Shown here: one piece after another, positions 13,723 through 25,956 of the stretch
Layout: each line of letters begins with the position of its first letter
Numbering within the stretch: position 1 is the first letter of the stretch
From: Ptiloglossa arizonensis
Taxonomy: Eukaryota > Arthropoda > Insecta > Hymenoptera > Colletidae
Assembly: GCF_051014685.1 (NCBI RefSeq)
Contig: NC_135051.1
Coordinates: 10,187,557 to 10,251,556 of the forward strand
Direction: 5' to 3'
Length of the DNA: 64,000 nucleotides
Position numbers and translations under genes: made by a program
Notes under the pieces: model-generated
Told to the model about the DNA's origin: nothing
The model's input: the letters and a program-made list of their open reading frames with translations, nothing else
Databases searched by the model: none

Positions 13723-15141
13723 AGAAAAAGAGAGAGGAGAAGGGGGTGTTCCTAGGTCAAAGTCATGGTACTCGCGAGCACTACGACAAGAATAAATTCC
13801 CTGGTAACTACTGGAAACTAGACTCTAGGGTCCCCTATATTTTGTACTACATCGAGTTGAGAAGATGAGACGACTACTTATTACTCGAGGATACTTTCAT
13901 AGTTTGCGATCAACACTCGGCATAGAACTCACACGTTATTAAACTCCAGCAGTAGAAACGACCCAAAGTTCTTGGAAATTCTAGACAAGAGATTTAGTTC
14001 GTTCGAGTGAAACAGTGGCCACTAACGGATATATACGTATGTATGTTGAGCTTCGAATCGACGGGATTACGGTCAGGAAAGCCTCTAGTCCGTCCCCATG
14101 AGCCCTTCACGGTCGGAATTCTTGTACCGGACGAAGAACACCCTGAAACCCGAGGTTCGCGGCACCCTAAAACCATCGAGAATCATCTCGAGAGTCGTAG
14201 GGTCGTCAACGATCGAATCGCGAGGCGCCTCGTCCGGTAACGAATCTATTCTCTCCTTCGGAGGTCTGGGTTAATCGAATTACCTGACGTTCACAATGGC
14301 CGGCCGGAGAGCAAGAGGTATCTAGCATCGTTACCAACTAGCGACGGACGTTCCATCCCCCACGTCTCGTAAGAGAGTGGCTTCCCTCTTCTCCCCGGGC
14401 TATATACTTACATTAATGAGTTAGCAGGGAACGAAGTTGGCTGACTAGCGCGAAGGTGCAGTCGCGGCCGCGGCCGCGGTTTCCGTCCCGCGTTCCTACG
14501 TCGTACCACGACAGCCAGTAGACGTACGAAACGGGCAACCCCTTTAGCGCAAGGAGCTCACGGTCCACACCAATCTCCATTACTTTACCTCGTTATGCCG
14601 CTCTGCCACGAGACACCGCACCTTACCTTACAACTACCGCCCGTCTAAGTATCGCCTTTCTCGCTCCTCTTCCATCCGCTTCCTATACGCCTTGGAAGCC
14701 GACTCGGACCAAAGACAACCCTCGAGTCCCTCGAGCGTCTTGCTTGCAACTTTTCGAGGCTATGGAAGTTGGTCTCGAGGCGGGTTCGAATTGTGTCTCG
14801 AGCGACCAAAGTAGGCTCGAAAATGCGAAACAAGCTCGTTTCCTTGCATTCAACTATGGACCAGATCGACCAGATCGACCAGTCTTCTTCGCGAGGGGGT
14901 CGAGAGGTCGTGAATCGTTCGAAGAACAATAGAACGCACCGAAGCGGAATAGAGAGAGAGTTTGTTTCTTTAATATTTTATGTAACCAAGATCGTGGGGT
15001 TAAAGGAAGTATAGTTTTCGCGTTGTACAAGCGTATTAAGAATAGAGGAGAGATTCTTAGAATGCAAGAAGAGAGATAGAAAAGCAACCAAACACACCCT
15101 GTCTCGGACGACATTCAGAGGTTGGTCGAGGACTGTATATA

Positions 15142-15431
15142 CAGGGTGGCGCGTCTCTTGTAACACTTCTGGTAAGGGTAATTGCAGTTAATTTCTCTAT
15201 TCTCTCTAACCATACTTGGACTCCACGCACACTCAGGTATATGTATACTTGTTTATTGGCCTTGGGCCTGTTAGAAATAAATTACTATTATTGTTATAAT
15301 TATTGAATACTTTGAAAAATCATTGAAAAATGCATTCTTCTCGAAAATGATGCTTCCGACGCAATTCCGTCCAAGAACGAGGTATACAATTTCCTTGACC
15401 TCGTTCACATCATAAATGACAGACCACCCTG
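15142..15431. mobile_element. candidate MITE with CAGGGTGG ends
   Basis: The left end reads CAGGGTGG and the right end its reverse complement CCACCCTG, about 290 bp apart, with AT-rich non-coding DNA between. A further CACCCTGT lies just outside at about 15095. The terminal inverted repeat is short and no clear target-site duplication is visible, so the call is tentative. Confidence 0.3.
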
Positions 15432-16282
15432 TTTAGAACTCGGGCGATTCGAGAACTCACGGAAAAGAGATCTTTTGGGTTTTGCCCTCTAACGACGAGT
15501 AGGGGACTTCCATCGTGGAAAGATTTGAAGGGCCATCTGGTAATTGTCACGGAGGTGGGGACAACGAGGGAATTGGGGTGAGAGAGGGATGCATCCGCGT
15601 GGACTAAGAAGCCAGTGACGACCTAAACAGGGCAAGGCGCAAACGAGAAGGCCGATAAATAATATATAATTCCAATAATTCGACACCATTCTTTTCCTTT
15701 TATTCTCGTTACTCGTTAACCTACTTGCGTCGATAAAACTACACGCGTACATAAATTCTTCCTTTATTTCTTCCAGCTTTCAACGATCCCCAAAATATTG
15801 AATTTCTAATTTAAAAAACAAAAACGTGTGATATTTTTCATTCTTTCTGCAAGAATGCAAATTAAGGTACTCCGAGCGATACTCTGAGACAATTTCGATC
15901 CCTGATTTGCTGAAATTTAATAGCGCGTTGCTATATCGGCAATACGCGACGGGTCGAAAAAGGGTGAACCGGTGGTCGGTTTGTTGAAAAGTCGGGGTCG
16001 TTCTCGGTTCGTTTGCACGCATTCGTTGTACAACCGGCAGGAAGTGCGCGCGAAAGACCGTAAAGGCGAGCAAGGAACACTCGGATCGGTCATATGTTCG
16101 AGAGTCCGATGCACCTTGTGGTGGTTAACGAGGTCAACCCATCGGCGGTAAAGTTCGACCGCGGCTCGAGTGGCGCATCGAACGCGTTTCTCACGAACGC
16201 GACTAGCCCTTTGTTCGTCGTTCTCACGTCGTACCGAGGAACGAAGGGACAATTAAGTGGCTACTCCCCCTTGAGAGGCATC

Positions 16283-16348
16283 GGGCCAAGGGGCCAAGGG
16301 GCCAAGGGGCCAAGGGGCCAAGGGGCCAAGGGGCCAAGGGGACAAGGG
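16283..16348. repeat. GGGGCCAA octamer minisatellite
   Basis: Seven to eight nearly perfect copies of GGGGCCAA, the last altered to GGGGACAA. Open reading frames across it (GPRGQGAK-type translation) come from the repeat and are not a gene. Confidence 0.9.
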
Positions 16349-17432
16349 GGTAGCCGAGAGACAACGCGCATGCTCGACAAAAGCCGGCAAGAATTATCTC
16401 GTGATTCTTCTTTTTTCTTCGTCGACGTTTAATTTTTCCCACCTTGGCCCTCGTCCTCCTCGATCGGAAGCGACGCCGCAGCGTTCTTCGAGCCCCGGGA
16501 AGCACGCGCCGTATAACAGGTGCGTGCCGCGCTGCCTTGGCCGATGCTTCGGCGTCCACTGGATGGTATCGAGGGATAATAAACGCTCGGACGTCCTAAC
16601 GAATAAACGAGCACCGGGGAGACAAAGAGAGAGAGAGAGAGAGAAACAGTCCCACGATCGAATGGAAATATTTTTTCAGGCGGGATTTCGTTTGCTCGAG
16701 AAGGGACGACGCGATACGCTCGACGTTCGTTACCGTGTTGGAAAAACTAGATCTGGAAATTAATTCGGTGCCTAACTCCGGTTTAAATGCAAATATTCAC
16801 CCGCCATTTTGTTGCGTCGAATCAACCTTCACGGTAATAACTCGACGAAAGAAACGAGATACCCTCGATAATGGTAAGACTCAAAAGTAGAGCGGTCAAT
16901 TTTCATTTACCAAAAATGTTCGAGCATGTACTATTTAACGATCCAAACGGTATATTTTCCGCTCTCTGTAATTTCATCGCATCAAGATGGTCTCTTATTC
17001 AACTTTATCAAATTCGTAGTATCCGACTACAAACCAAACACTTCTTATCTACCGATGAATCATCGTCGCACCTGTAATCCCTGATAAGTCCATTTATACT
17101 TTTCCAGAACCTACTCTCATCGACTAAAAATTTTCGACTTTCTCGCATTGGCACACTTACGACCATCGTCCTGGCAATCGTTCGCATTTACCTTATCCGT
17201 ATTTTATTCCAACATCTCTGCTATCTTCGGCAAAAAAAGATTTACGAAAACCTCGTACACGCGAGACCGGACCAACCTGGACCAACATCGAACTTTCAAA
17301 CCCTGTAATTTACAAAAGAAGGAAAAATTATTTTCCACAGGACGCCTCCCCTATGCAAAGTGGTTCGTTCGTTCGTTCTCGATCACCGAGCGCGCTCGAA
17401 ACATCGAGGTGTTGGAAAAGTTGGCACGCTGT

Positions 17433-17530
17433 AGAGGAGAGGAGAGGAGAGGAGAGGAGAGGAGAGGAGAGGAGAGGAGTGGAGTGGAGTGGAATGGAGT
17501 AGAGTGGAGTGGAGTGGAGTGGAGTGGAGG
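17433..17530. repeat. (GGAGA)n to (GGAGT)n pentanucleotide array
   Basis: About nine GAGGA units switch to about ten GGAGT units with two variant copies. The strand asymmetry is purine-rich. ORFs across it on both strands are artefacts of a repeat free of stop codons. Confidence 0.95.
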
Positions 17531-17813
17531 AATACCGGTTTTCGCTGGTCACCGATAATATTCGCTTCCCATCGACCGATGCAACCGCGGATCTCCCTAG
17601 TCGCGAGCGTAAGATAATATTCGGACTCGTGGTTCGATCGTCCCCGTGGCAAGGCTCGGAGCGCCATTGTTTCCTTTGCAAATAATTGGGCTGGATCGTG
17701 TTCGCGATTAACGACGATCCTCGGTTTGTTTTCCGCGACGCGTCTGGACGGGTTAGCGATTATCGAGTTACTCGAGGTTTGCTCTCGTTTGTCGAGAGTG
17801 ATTGCGGGGCGGG

Positions 17814-18084
17814 TGAATGGATGGATGGATGGATGGATGGAGGGATGAATGGATGGATGGATGGATGGATGGATGGATGGATGGATGGATGGATGGATGG
17901 ATGGATGGATGGATGGATGGATGGATGGATGGATGGATGGATGGATGGATGGATGGATGGATGGATGGATGGATGGACGGACGGACGGACGGACGGACGG
18001 ATGGATGAATGGATGAATGGATGGATGGACCGACGGACGGACGGACGGACGGATGGATGGACGGACGGATGGACGGACGGATGG
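17814..18084. repeat. large (GGAT)n / (GGAC)n microsatellite
   Basis: About 270 bp of GGAT units with interspersed GGAC blocks near 17977-18000 and 18030-18075 and a few GAAT variants. Because the unit is 4 bp, all three frames on one strand read the same tetrapeptide (MDGW), which produces long spurious ORFs on both strands. The surrounding 230-codon ORF is not a gene. Confidence 0.97.
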
Positions 18085-19001
18085 CCGGAGGGTAACTTTT
18101 CAAAAGGACCGCGAATCGTTCTGGCACTTGTCCATTTCAATCGTGGTTACGAGCGATTACGAGAAAACGTAAATTCGTCGAACGGACGAGCGGTGAGCCG
18201 CGTTGGCAACCGCTCTCGACAGTCTCCGCTCGGTAAACTGTACGCTTCGGCCCACCGACGCGTCGATTCGTTCTCGCCCCCAAGTCGGAACCAATTCCGC
18301 GGGAACGTCGCGACCAATTATAGAGTTCATCGATTACTCGAGTTTCTCCCGGCTTTCGTCAAGGTCGTTCCTCGTTAAAATAACAACGCCTGGTTGGGAT
18401 CGATCGAGTCGGATAACGCGCGTCACTGCGGAACTTCGATCCGTCCCGATTGCGCTCTTATCGCTCCCGATGTACGGTCAGAACTTAACGATACTTGGTC
18501 CGAACGGTAAAACTTTCTAGTTTTCGCCGAGAGGTACCGAGCACGATTCATCGACGCTCGAAAACCCTCCTTCGAAACTACTCGGAGAGCTTCCGGACAA
18601 TCCTATCGATCGTAAATCGTGTCCTTCGTACAATTTTTAAACAGCTCGTTTCAACGGCGAAAAACTAGTTAATTTTCGCGACACTTACAAAAACTCGCAA
18701 ACGAATCACCGGTTGGTAACGAAGCGTAATTTATCACCCACTTAGTCTCCGCAACCTAATTGACAGGAATTGCGGCGATTGGTATCGAACACCCTGGTAC
18801 ATCGATCTCCGGGACATCGGAGGAACGCTGTGCTGTACTGTACTGTACTATGCACCACGAAACGCCCCACCGCCTCAGGGAAATGGCGCGTTCCGCGAGA
18901 AATTCGACGAAGAGAAATTATTTACGGCCGGTTCGCTGTCTATCGGTACGTAGATAATCGGTCGATCGGATGGCATTCTTCGTACGGGCGAAGGAACGAT
19001 G

Positions 19002-19062
19002 CACGGGCACGGGGCACGAGTACCGGCACGGGTACGGGAACGGGTACGGGAACGGGCACGTT
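19002..19062. repeat. GGGNACG-type hexamer array
   Basis: Roughly nine six-base units alternating GGCACG, GGTACG and GGAACG, giving glycine-threonine or valine-proline dipeptide translations. Non-coding minisatellite. Confidence 0.85.
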
Positions 19063-19954
19063 CGAGCGACGCGCGTTCGAGAATCCGTATGCATAGAACT
19101 CGAGAGACCAGAGAAGGAACTCGTACAAGAGCCTAACGATCGTACGCGTGACAAGACCGACAGGAATGTCGATGACGTCACCTCTTCGCCGCAGGTATAC
19201 CGCGTGTGAGTCAACTCCGACGTGAGTCGGAGTTCTACGAACGGATCTTGCGCCGTTTCGTTCCTTCGATTATCGCCGCCGTCGCGGCCCGTCATCCGAT
19301 TGTACGCGTACGAGTGTGCGTGACCGAGCCGCCGCCTCTCGCGAGTAATCTATTAATAAATACGTGGGATTCGTTCGGGGCAGCTGCCACGGATAACCGG
19401 ATGGATAGGCACACGGTGTTATCGCCGAGGGGAGAGACGGTTTCGGATAACGCTGTTCGAAAAGGGCCTTCGCTCGTGCACGATACCGAGGCAAACGATC
19501 ATCGTCTTCTACCGATCCACGCCCGGAAAACGGACACTCGCTTTTTCCACTCGACCCTCAAACCGAAACCACTTTTCCTACGAATACCGAATTAACTCTT
19601 TCGATGCCTACACACGCGCGACAGTCGTGCCGCACCGCACCGCACCTTTGCGCGTGGAACCGAACGTAATCGGATGAAAACGTATGTATCTCGTTTCATT
19701 TCTCCACATTTTTCCCATTCGATTACATTTATCACGTCCAAAAACCGAAACGAACTTTGAAACTTTCAAACAGAGAAATACAATATCGCGAAAACCGATG
19801 AAACATCGACTTTTGTTGTATAAATATAAATTTGTTCCGATCTCCTTTTTCATTCGTTAATTCTTGCCGAAGCCATTTCAACTTTCATCGAATATCGCTA
19901 TCGCTATCGTGTTCGCTGTTTCTGCTCGAAACCATTTCAACTTTCTGCGCCGGC

Positions 19955-19968
19955 GGGGGGGGGGGGGG
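19955..19968 (+). repeat. G14 homopolymer
   Basis: Fourteen consecutive G. Length is prone to sequencing and assembly error. Confidence 0.85.
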
Positions 19969-20880
19969 AGAAGAATATCGAAATTCTACAATGTTTTAAA
20001 TTGAATAAATATTAATACGCGAGCGCTCGGTGAACGGTCTTATCGAAGTATTCTACTTCTTGGTTAGAGTACATTGACCGTACGTTGTGTCCGGTTCGAT
20101 GCAAATAAGCGACTGTTTTAAGATAACGATGCGGCTAATTTGTTTCGGGTTCGAGAACCCGAGTTACCGAAACAGGAACGAGTGTAATTCGTTGCCCGTG
20201 CGACCTTACCGGTTGCACCGCGACAATAACCACGACGATAATTTACGTTCGCGAGTAAATTGGACCGCGCGTACGTAGAGTATACGCAACGAACGTGAAA
20301 CGCGCAGGCAGGGACCGCTAATGACTACGAGGATAAATTATGAGACGCGCGGTAGGCAAAATGACTCGTCGAGAAGAGTCGCATCGAAGCTCGGTTTCTC
20401 CTCCCTTCGATCGCGAAACGCGTTTAATCGTGGAGACGCTGCCCGACACTCGCGATGCGCTCCCTGCGTGTTAGCCCAGCATCGCGGTGTATCGTTACCG
20501 CTTGCTCGAGCACGGAGTTACGATTACGAATGCCACACCCTGATAAACGCCTGACTCCGTTCGTAGAAGCCTTTCGACGAACGCGATCGTTTATCGACGA
20601 TATATCGCGACTATCGCGATTATCGCGATTCTCGGGAAATTTCAACGACGATGCATCGAGGACGTCCACGGTCCGATTCGAAGCCGCACCAGACCGAAGG
20701 AATGCAACCTATGCGACGACCAACAGGGAGAGACACCGCGCGCAAAGTGTTACACGTCGATTTCAACGAAGGTTCGTAACGGCTAGGGAACCCGAAAACA
20801 AAAGTAGTCGATTCAACCTCGGGCGAATCTCCACCCGATCAATGATTTACGAGATATTCGCTTAACCGGACGGTAGGCTA

Positions 20881-21220
20881 CAGGATGTATCTTTAATGTC
20901 TGACCACCCATCGAGGAAGACTTTCGAGTCTTTTACGTATACTAGATAATATTGAAAATTTTATTCGATCTCACGATCGAAATAATACCACTTGTATTCG
21001 GTACACCTCAAAGTCATGGTACAACGGGTCGTTGAATTCGTCTCAAAGTCAGCTACAACTCTTTAATGGCACAAATATTTAATAAGGTGATCTCGACTTT
21101 TAATAAAAAAGAAAATATTTTCTTTGGAAATTTGTAATATCGCTAACTTTTGCCCAAATAAAAATATCTTTGGTGGACCGTGTTTGAAAAATGATGGTCA
21201 AACTTAAAGAATACACCCTG
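20881..21220. mobile_element. candidate MITE with CAGGRTGTAT terminal inverted repeats
   Basis: The left end CAGGATGTATCTTTAA and the reverse complement of the right end CAGGGTGTATTCTTTAA match with one substitution and one extra base, and both continue into a TGACCA word a few bases further in. The 340 bp between is clearly more AT-rich than the flanks and has no ORF. This is the build of a non-autonomous DNA transposon. No clean target-site duplication is visible (CTA before, CTG after), so the superfamily is not assigned. Confidence 0.5.
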
Positions 21221-23787
21221 CTGTGCAGCGACAGCTTGCATTTTTGGTTCCTTACGGTCTAAAAGTATATAGAAAATATCTGTTTCGGAAGGGAAGCTAT
21301 TCGAACATTTCGCAAGAGATACACCGAGAAGATTTCTTTCCGGGGTATTGTTTCCTTCGACTACTTCCGCGACTATCGATTTATCATTAGCATCGCGATT
21401 AAAGACTCTGGGCCAAACTGCGACGCGCGAAAGACTATATCCGACTCTAAACTATTTTAAACGGAAGATCTAAAATTAAGCCGCGCGCAGCCCCTTATTT
21501 CGACCACCCTGGCCGACTTCCTGTAGACTAAATCATTCTCCTCGTGTCGAATACACCCACCGAATCACCGAATTTTCCGCGTTCCTTTCTATGCTCAAAA
21601 TCGAGAAGCGTATAATCGTTTCGTGCGTCGCGTTACAGAGAAATTCGTGAAGCAAACGGTGCCTGCCTGCGAACGGATGGGAGGAGAAGGAGAGGAGGAG
21701 TTGTCGCGTTAAAAAGTACGAGGAGAAATATTTAATTTCTTCGGAACGGTTCGTTAGAGGTGCAAGCCACGTCTGTATTCTAAACACACGGTACGTGCCA
21801 ACACGTACGCTCGGGAACATTTCGAGCTATGAAACGACCGTGCGCAAAAACGAGGCGTAGTTGAACGAAAAACTCGTTTGCAAAAAAGAGACTCGTCGGT
21901 GTAGAGACGGGCGGACGCTGAGACCGAAACAAGATCCGACGGGCCGCGTTCACTGACTACTGGTCGCTAGCATTTCGATGATTCTTTTGCCGTTGTTTCT
22001 TTCCCGACAGAAGAACGGGGGAGGTTAAGAGAAACAAGGCACGACATCAGGGTGGAGCACTCGATCGGGAGAAACGGATTTCGCGAGGGAAAGCTACCCG
22101 CGGCTACGCGGTTGAATGTTTGCGACACCTGTTAGAGGCTGGCGGGGCCAAAGGTCTCCGCCGACCGGACGTAAACATCGACATCGTTCCCGGGGCCACG
22201 AATCGACGGATAAAAGCTTCGAAAAGGCCGCTTTCGTTCCTCTCCTCGAAACCACACCAACCACTCGATCGAAATCCCCCGGCGCACCGCGTCTCCCTCC
22301 TTTGTCGAAGTAATAGAAAACACGGGCTAAAAATAACGCGTTCTTCGCGAAAGAAGCAGCTGCATAAATTCCTTGGAGGGTTTTTCTCGGTCAGAAGCGA
22401 CGAGGATCGTGTTTCCTGACGCGGCGCGTGACGAGACGATCGTAAATTTCCGCGACGATCGTCGTGCTAACGGAGAATTTTCAGTATTCCGTAACTTACC
22501 GACGCGGTTCTCTGCATACACAGCTACCTGTAACGTATACGGGGGAACGCGTAATACGGTTTGCCGGTAATTAATTTCGAACGCAGCGCGCGAAATTGAC
22601 GAAATTGGGGAAAGCTCGAGACGACCTATAAATCGAGAAACTGGGTAGGTAGCGTTGAACTTTTTTTTTCCTGTCGACGACATCGATCGATCGCCCGTTA
22701 CGAATATTTCGCCGCATTATGCTAATTCGAGCGCAAGGATAATATCGCAACGCACCGTGAAGGCGAGAATTAAGCGCGAACGTTGACAAATAGGTCCCCG
22801 TTACGAATATGGTCCCAAACCGAGAGTACTCGGCGTACTTGAAACGTATCGCGCGGGCATGGAATTACCGCGACGCACTAATTATACGTATTCCCGAGCG
22901 ATACGCTCCGCGGATAAACTATAATTCGCGACGTTTGACTAGCAGGTTCGGTTCCTCTTCGGCAGCCCGTATCCAAGAATATCGGTCAGAGAATAATAAC
23001 GATACGGATACCAACCCCGGCTTCGTGGAACTCGTAAGAGCCCGGTGTGTTTAAAGTTTTGTTTACGTCGCACCGTACCCTCGACTCGAAATTACGGATC
23101 GTCCAGATGACAAAACCGTAAACACTTGACTACATATTCCTTATTCATTCGCTTTCAACATCGATACGTTACATTATTTCGATCTGGACAGTTTATCGTC
23201 GTTCACCAATGACCGCTAACGATAAACGTTAACGGGAACCGAGCGTTTGCACGCCCGAACACGCACGTTTCAGTAAATTCCTACAAATCGAGAAAAAGTC
23301 GTGAAACCGAGTCTTCGGGGAGGGGAAAACGTTCCAACGTTTCTGCATTTAATATCCGGTTTCTAAATGCGTATTACGGGGAAAATGTAAACACGAATAC
23401 GGAACAAGACGCGACGGCGATCCCACCATCTTCTTGACGGTGTCGTTTAACCGTAAAATTGTAATCGCGAGATACGACCCACGCCAATCGAAATATCACC
23501 TCTTACGGAATCGCGTCGAGAGCTTTTCTCCCCACCGCGCGAGTCGATTACGCTCGTAAAGGATCGTTTCTTCTCGCGTAAAAACGAAATTCGTAGCAAC
23601 CAAACGCCGAGGGATAAGTACGATACGCGCCGGTTAGATAAGACGACGGTTTCGAACGCGCATCGATGAATCGCTCGTCTTCTCGAATTAGTCATTCCGT
23701 AATCGGCCGGTTCTTTCATCGACGACAGGAAATACGTTCGCCTTGACTGACACGAGGAACGAGCTCGAAAAGCCTAGAAACCTGAAG

Positions 23788-23818
23788 CGCCTCCGCCTCC
23801 GCCTCCCCCCCCCCCCCC
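23788..23818. repeat. (CGCCTC)3 followed by C14
   Basis: Three CGCCTC units run directly into fourteen C. Slippage-prone, so the exact length is uncertain. Confidence 0.85.
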
Positions 23819-25925
23819 TACCTTGGTTATCGCTTACTCTTTCAGCGAACACCGAGAGAACTACCCTTTAATCGTCTTTCTTTCGTACGTTCGCGAAGCA
23901 TCGAGAAAGAGGCGAGGGGGAACCGTTACGGTAGCTACCGATCGCCGAAGAAAAACCGTGAACCCGTATCGATGCGACGCGATCTATGGAAAGATTCCTC
24001 TTGCCCTTTGACGTTTCTACGCAAAAATCTACGCCGTGCGATTCGATACGAAAATGTATAGCGAATCCTACAAGGAATTCGATACTTTCCAATCCGAACA
24101 CACAAACGCGCGTACACGTTCACCGACTCGACAAGCGTTAATTGGTTTTACCAGCCGCGATCGAGAACGAATTTTTCACTCAATTTCGAACTCCTCCGCT
24201 CGGAGGAAACGCGCGAACGTGGAAATGCGCGAACAGGGTTTGCGAGAGTATACGGAGAGAAGGTCGCGCGTATGCAACAGCAACGGAACAAGTGCGTCCG
24301 CGGAGATTGCGTCCCGAGCGAGTTGCATTCTACGGTAACCGCATACCCTGCACAACCGGCTTTTTCACCATCCTCTTCTTCTTTTCTTTACTCCCGTCCC
24401 GTACGCAACGCTTACTCGCTCCACTCCACGTTACAAACACACGTCGCGGTGGTTCTCTCGAGAAGAGTACAATCCTTTCTGTTGCCAACGGACACCCTGC
24501 GTTCTCATCGTACTCGTACGTATCTATCGCTCTTTCGGGGAGAACAAAATACGATCGAGGAATTTCGGTGTGGCTCGAGACAGAAAACGGAGAAACGAAG
24601 AAAGGCAACCGAGAGGAGAGCTCGATTATCGAACCGAGTCGATTTCGACACCGAACGATAAACGACCAGTTCCGTACGTCGAATTCCGAAACGAAGAATT
24701 TTCTCCTCGCTCGAGTTGAAACATTTTCCGTTACAAACGTTTTCGGTGGCGAATTCGTTCCTGGAATCGACTTTTTGGACTTGTTTTCGAAGAGAAAACC
24801 TCGACGATCCATCGATGGTACTACTTTCGTGAAAATGCAACGACAAAATATACAAGTTTCGCGCCATGGGAGAAACACAAACGGTGACGGGAGTAATTTC
24901 GTTGGGGTACCTTTTATCGGGATACAAACGCGATAGAGTCTCGCAGGGATCTTCCGGTTTACAAACTATTGACGACTGTTTTAATCTACCTCTAACTATT
25001 TTATATATTTACTCCAACTTTACTACTTATAGATTTAAATCTAAACATTTCGTGTCTCGTCGTATTCCGTATAGGGGGCAGATTGTTGGAAAATCGAAAG
25101 TCATTCTTAAAAAATACCAGAAGAAAGAAAAACACCGCTCGAGAGAAAAGTTCCAATCTCTACGTCCGAGGAAATTGCTTTGGCCATTCTACGGTAAACG
25201 TAAAAGGACATAGGACATAGGTAAAGATGTAGCTGTAAATCTAATACCTCTTATCGAGGGAAAAACGCAACGTTTTAACGAGGGGTCGCTCTTCCCCTGC
25301 GTCGGTTGGTCCTGGCTCACGGAAAATATGCTCCCTGTGTAACCGTCCGAGTACGCCGTATAACGGTGGGAACGCGCGCGTAAGAGGATGGTGAAAGAAA
25401 AAAAGAGCCGAGGTTGCCAGTTAAGAAGAAAAGGAGCAACGCGCAAAAAGCGATACGCGGTGTCCCCGGTACCAGGAACGTTCTCGGGAGTACGCGACGC
25501 GCGTTAACTTATATTTCTAGTCCCGGTGGCAGTCGTTCTCTCAGCCTCGAGTACTACCACTTGGTCGTACGTACTACAGCCGCGTCACTCGCTGACCTTC
25601 CACTTACTTTCGACCGAACTGCGATCCTTCGCGGTACAATATCGCGAAACGAAGCAGTCGCGAGCAGAGTATCGAGACCCAAATCGGAACGTTATCCCTC
25701 GGGAAAAAATACATACTCACTTTCGGGACGTCTCGCCCGTAACTTCCGTTGCGATGACTCAAAGGGCTTTAACCCTAGAAAGTCCGAGTCACGAGCCATA
25801 ACCACAATAAAGACGGGAGGAAGGAGCATGCGCACTCGCGCGCGCGCTCCTGGAACCCACGTACGTTACGCATAATTGTCTACGGAAAACGACACTTGAA
25901 GACAAATATTTTACCGTCAATGATT

Positions 25926-25956
25926 GAGCGCGCGTGCGCGTGCGCGTGCGCGTGTG
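25926..25956. repeat. (GCGCGT)n alternating purine-pyrimidine run
   Basis: About 30 bp of strictly alternating GC/GT/CG steps, a Z-DNA-prone microsatellite. Confidence 0.85.

Larger units (their letters stand above)
12318..17432. other. non-coding CpG-rich stretch with repeats
   Basis: No supported gene. Contents: diverged repeated segments between about 13520 and 13960 (compare 13526 with 13659, both around GATGCTTTTAC), a G-run cluster at 13699-13722, three tandem GACCAGATC-like units near 14860, a candidate MITE at 15142-15431, an 8 bp minisatellite at 16283-16348 and a (GA)n run near 16625-16644. Confidence 0.6.

Noticed and set aside
16094..16559. Gly/Pro-rich collagen-like ORFs
   Set aside because: The pattern comes from the GGGGCCAA octamer array, not from Gly-X-Y collagen coding sequence.
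17686..18378. 230-codon plus-strand ORF rich in MDGW, and matching HPSI-rich minus-strand ORFs
   Set aside because: They are produced by a stop-free 4 bp microsatellite that reads the same peptide in every frame; the flanks have no domain.
24142..24936. 264-codon plus-strand ORF
   Set aside because: Large overlapping ORFs (182 and 140 codons) are open on the opposite strand, composition is Arg/Ser-rich and no domain is recognisable. This is expected in CpG-rich DNA with few stops.
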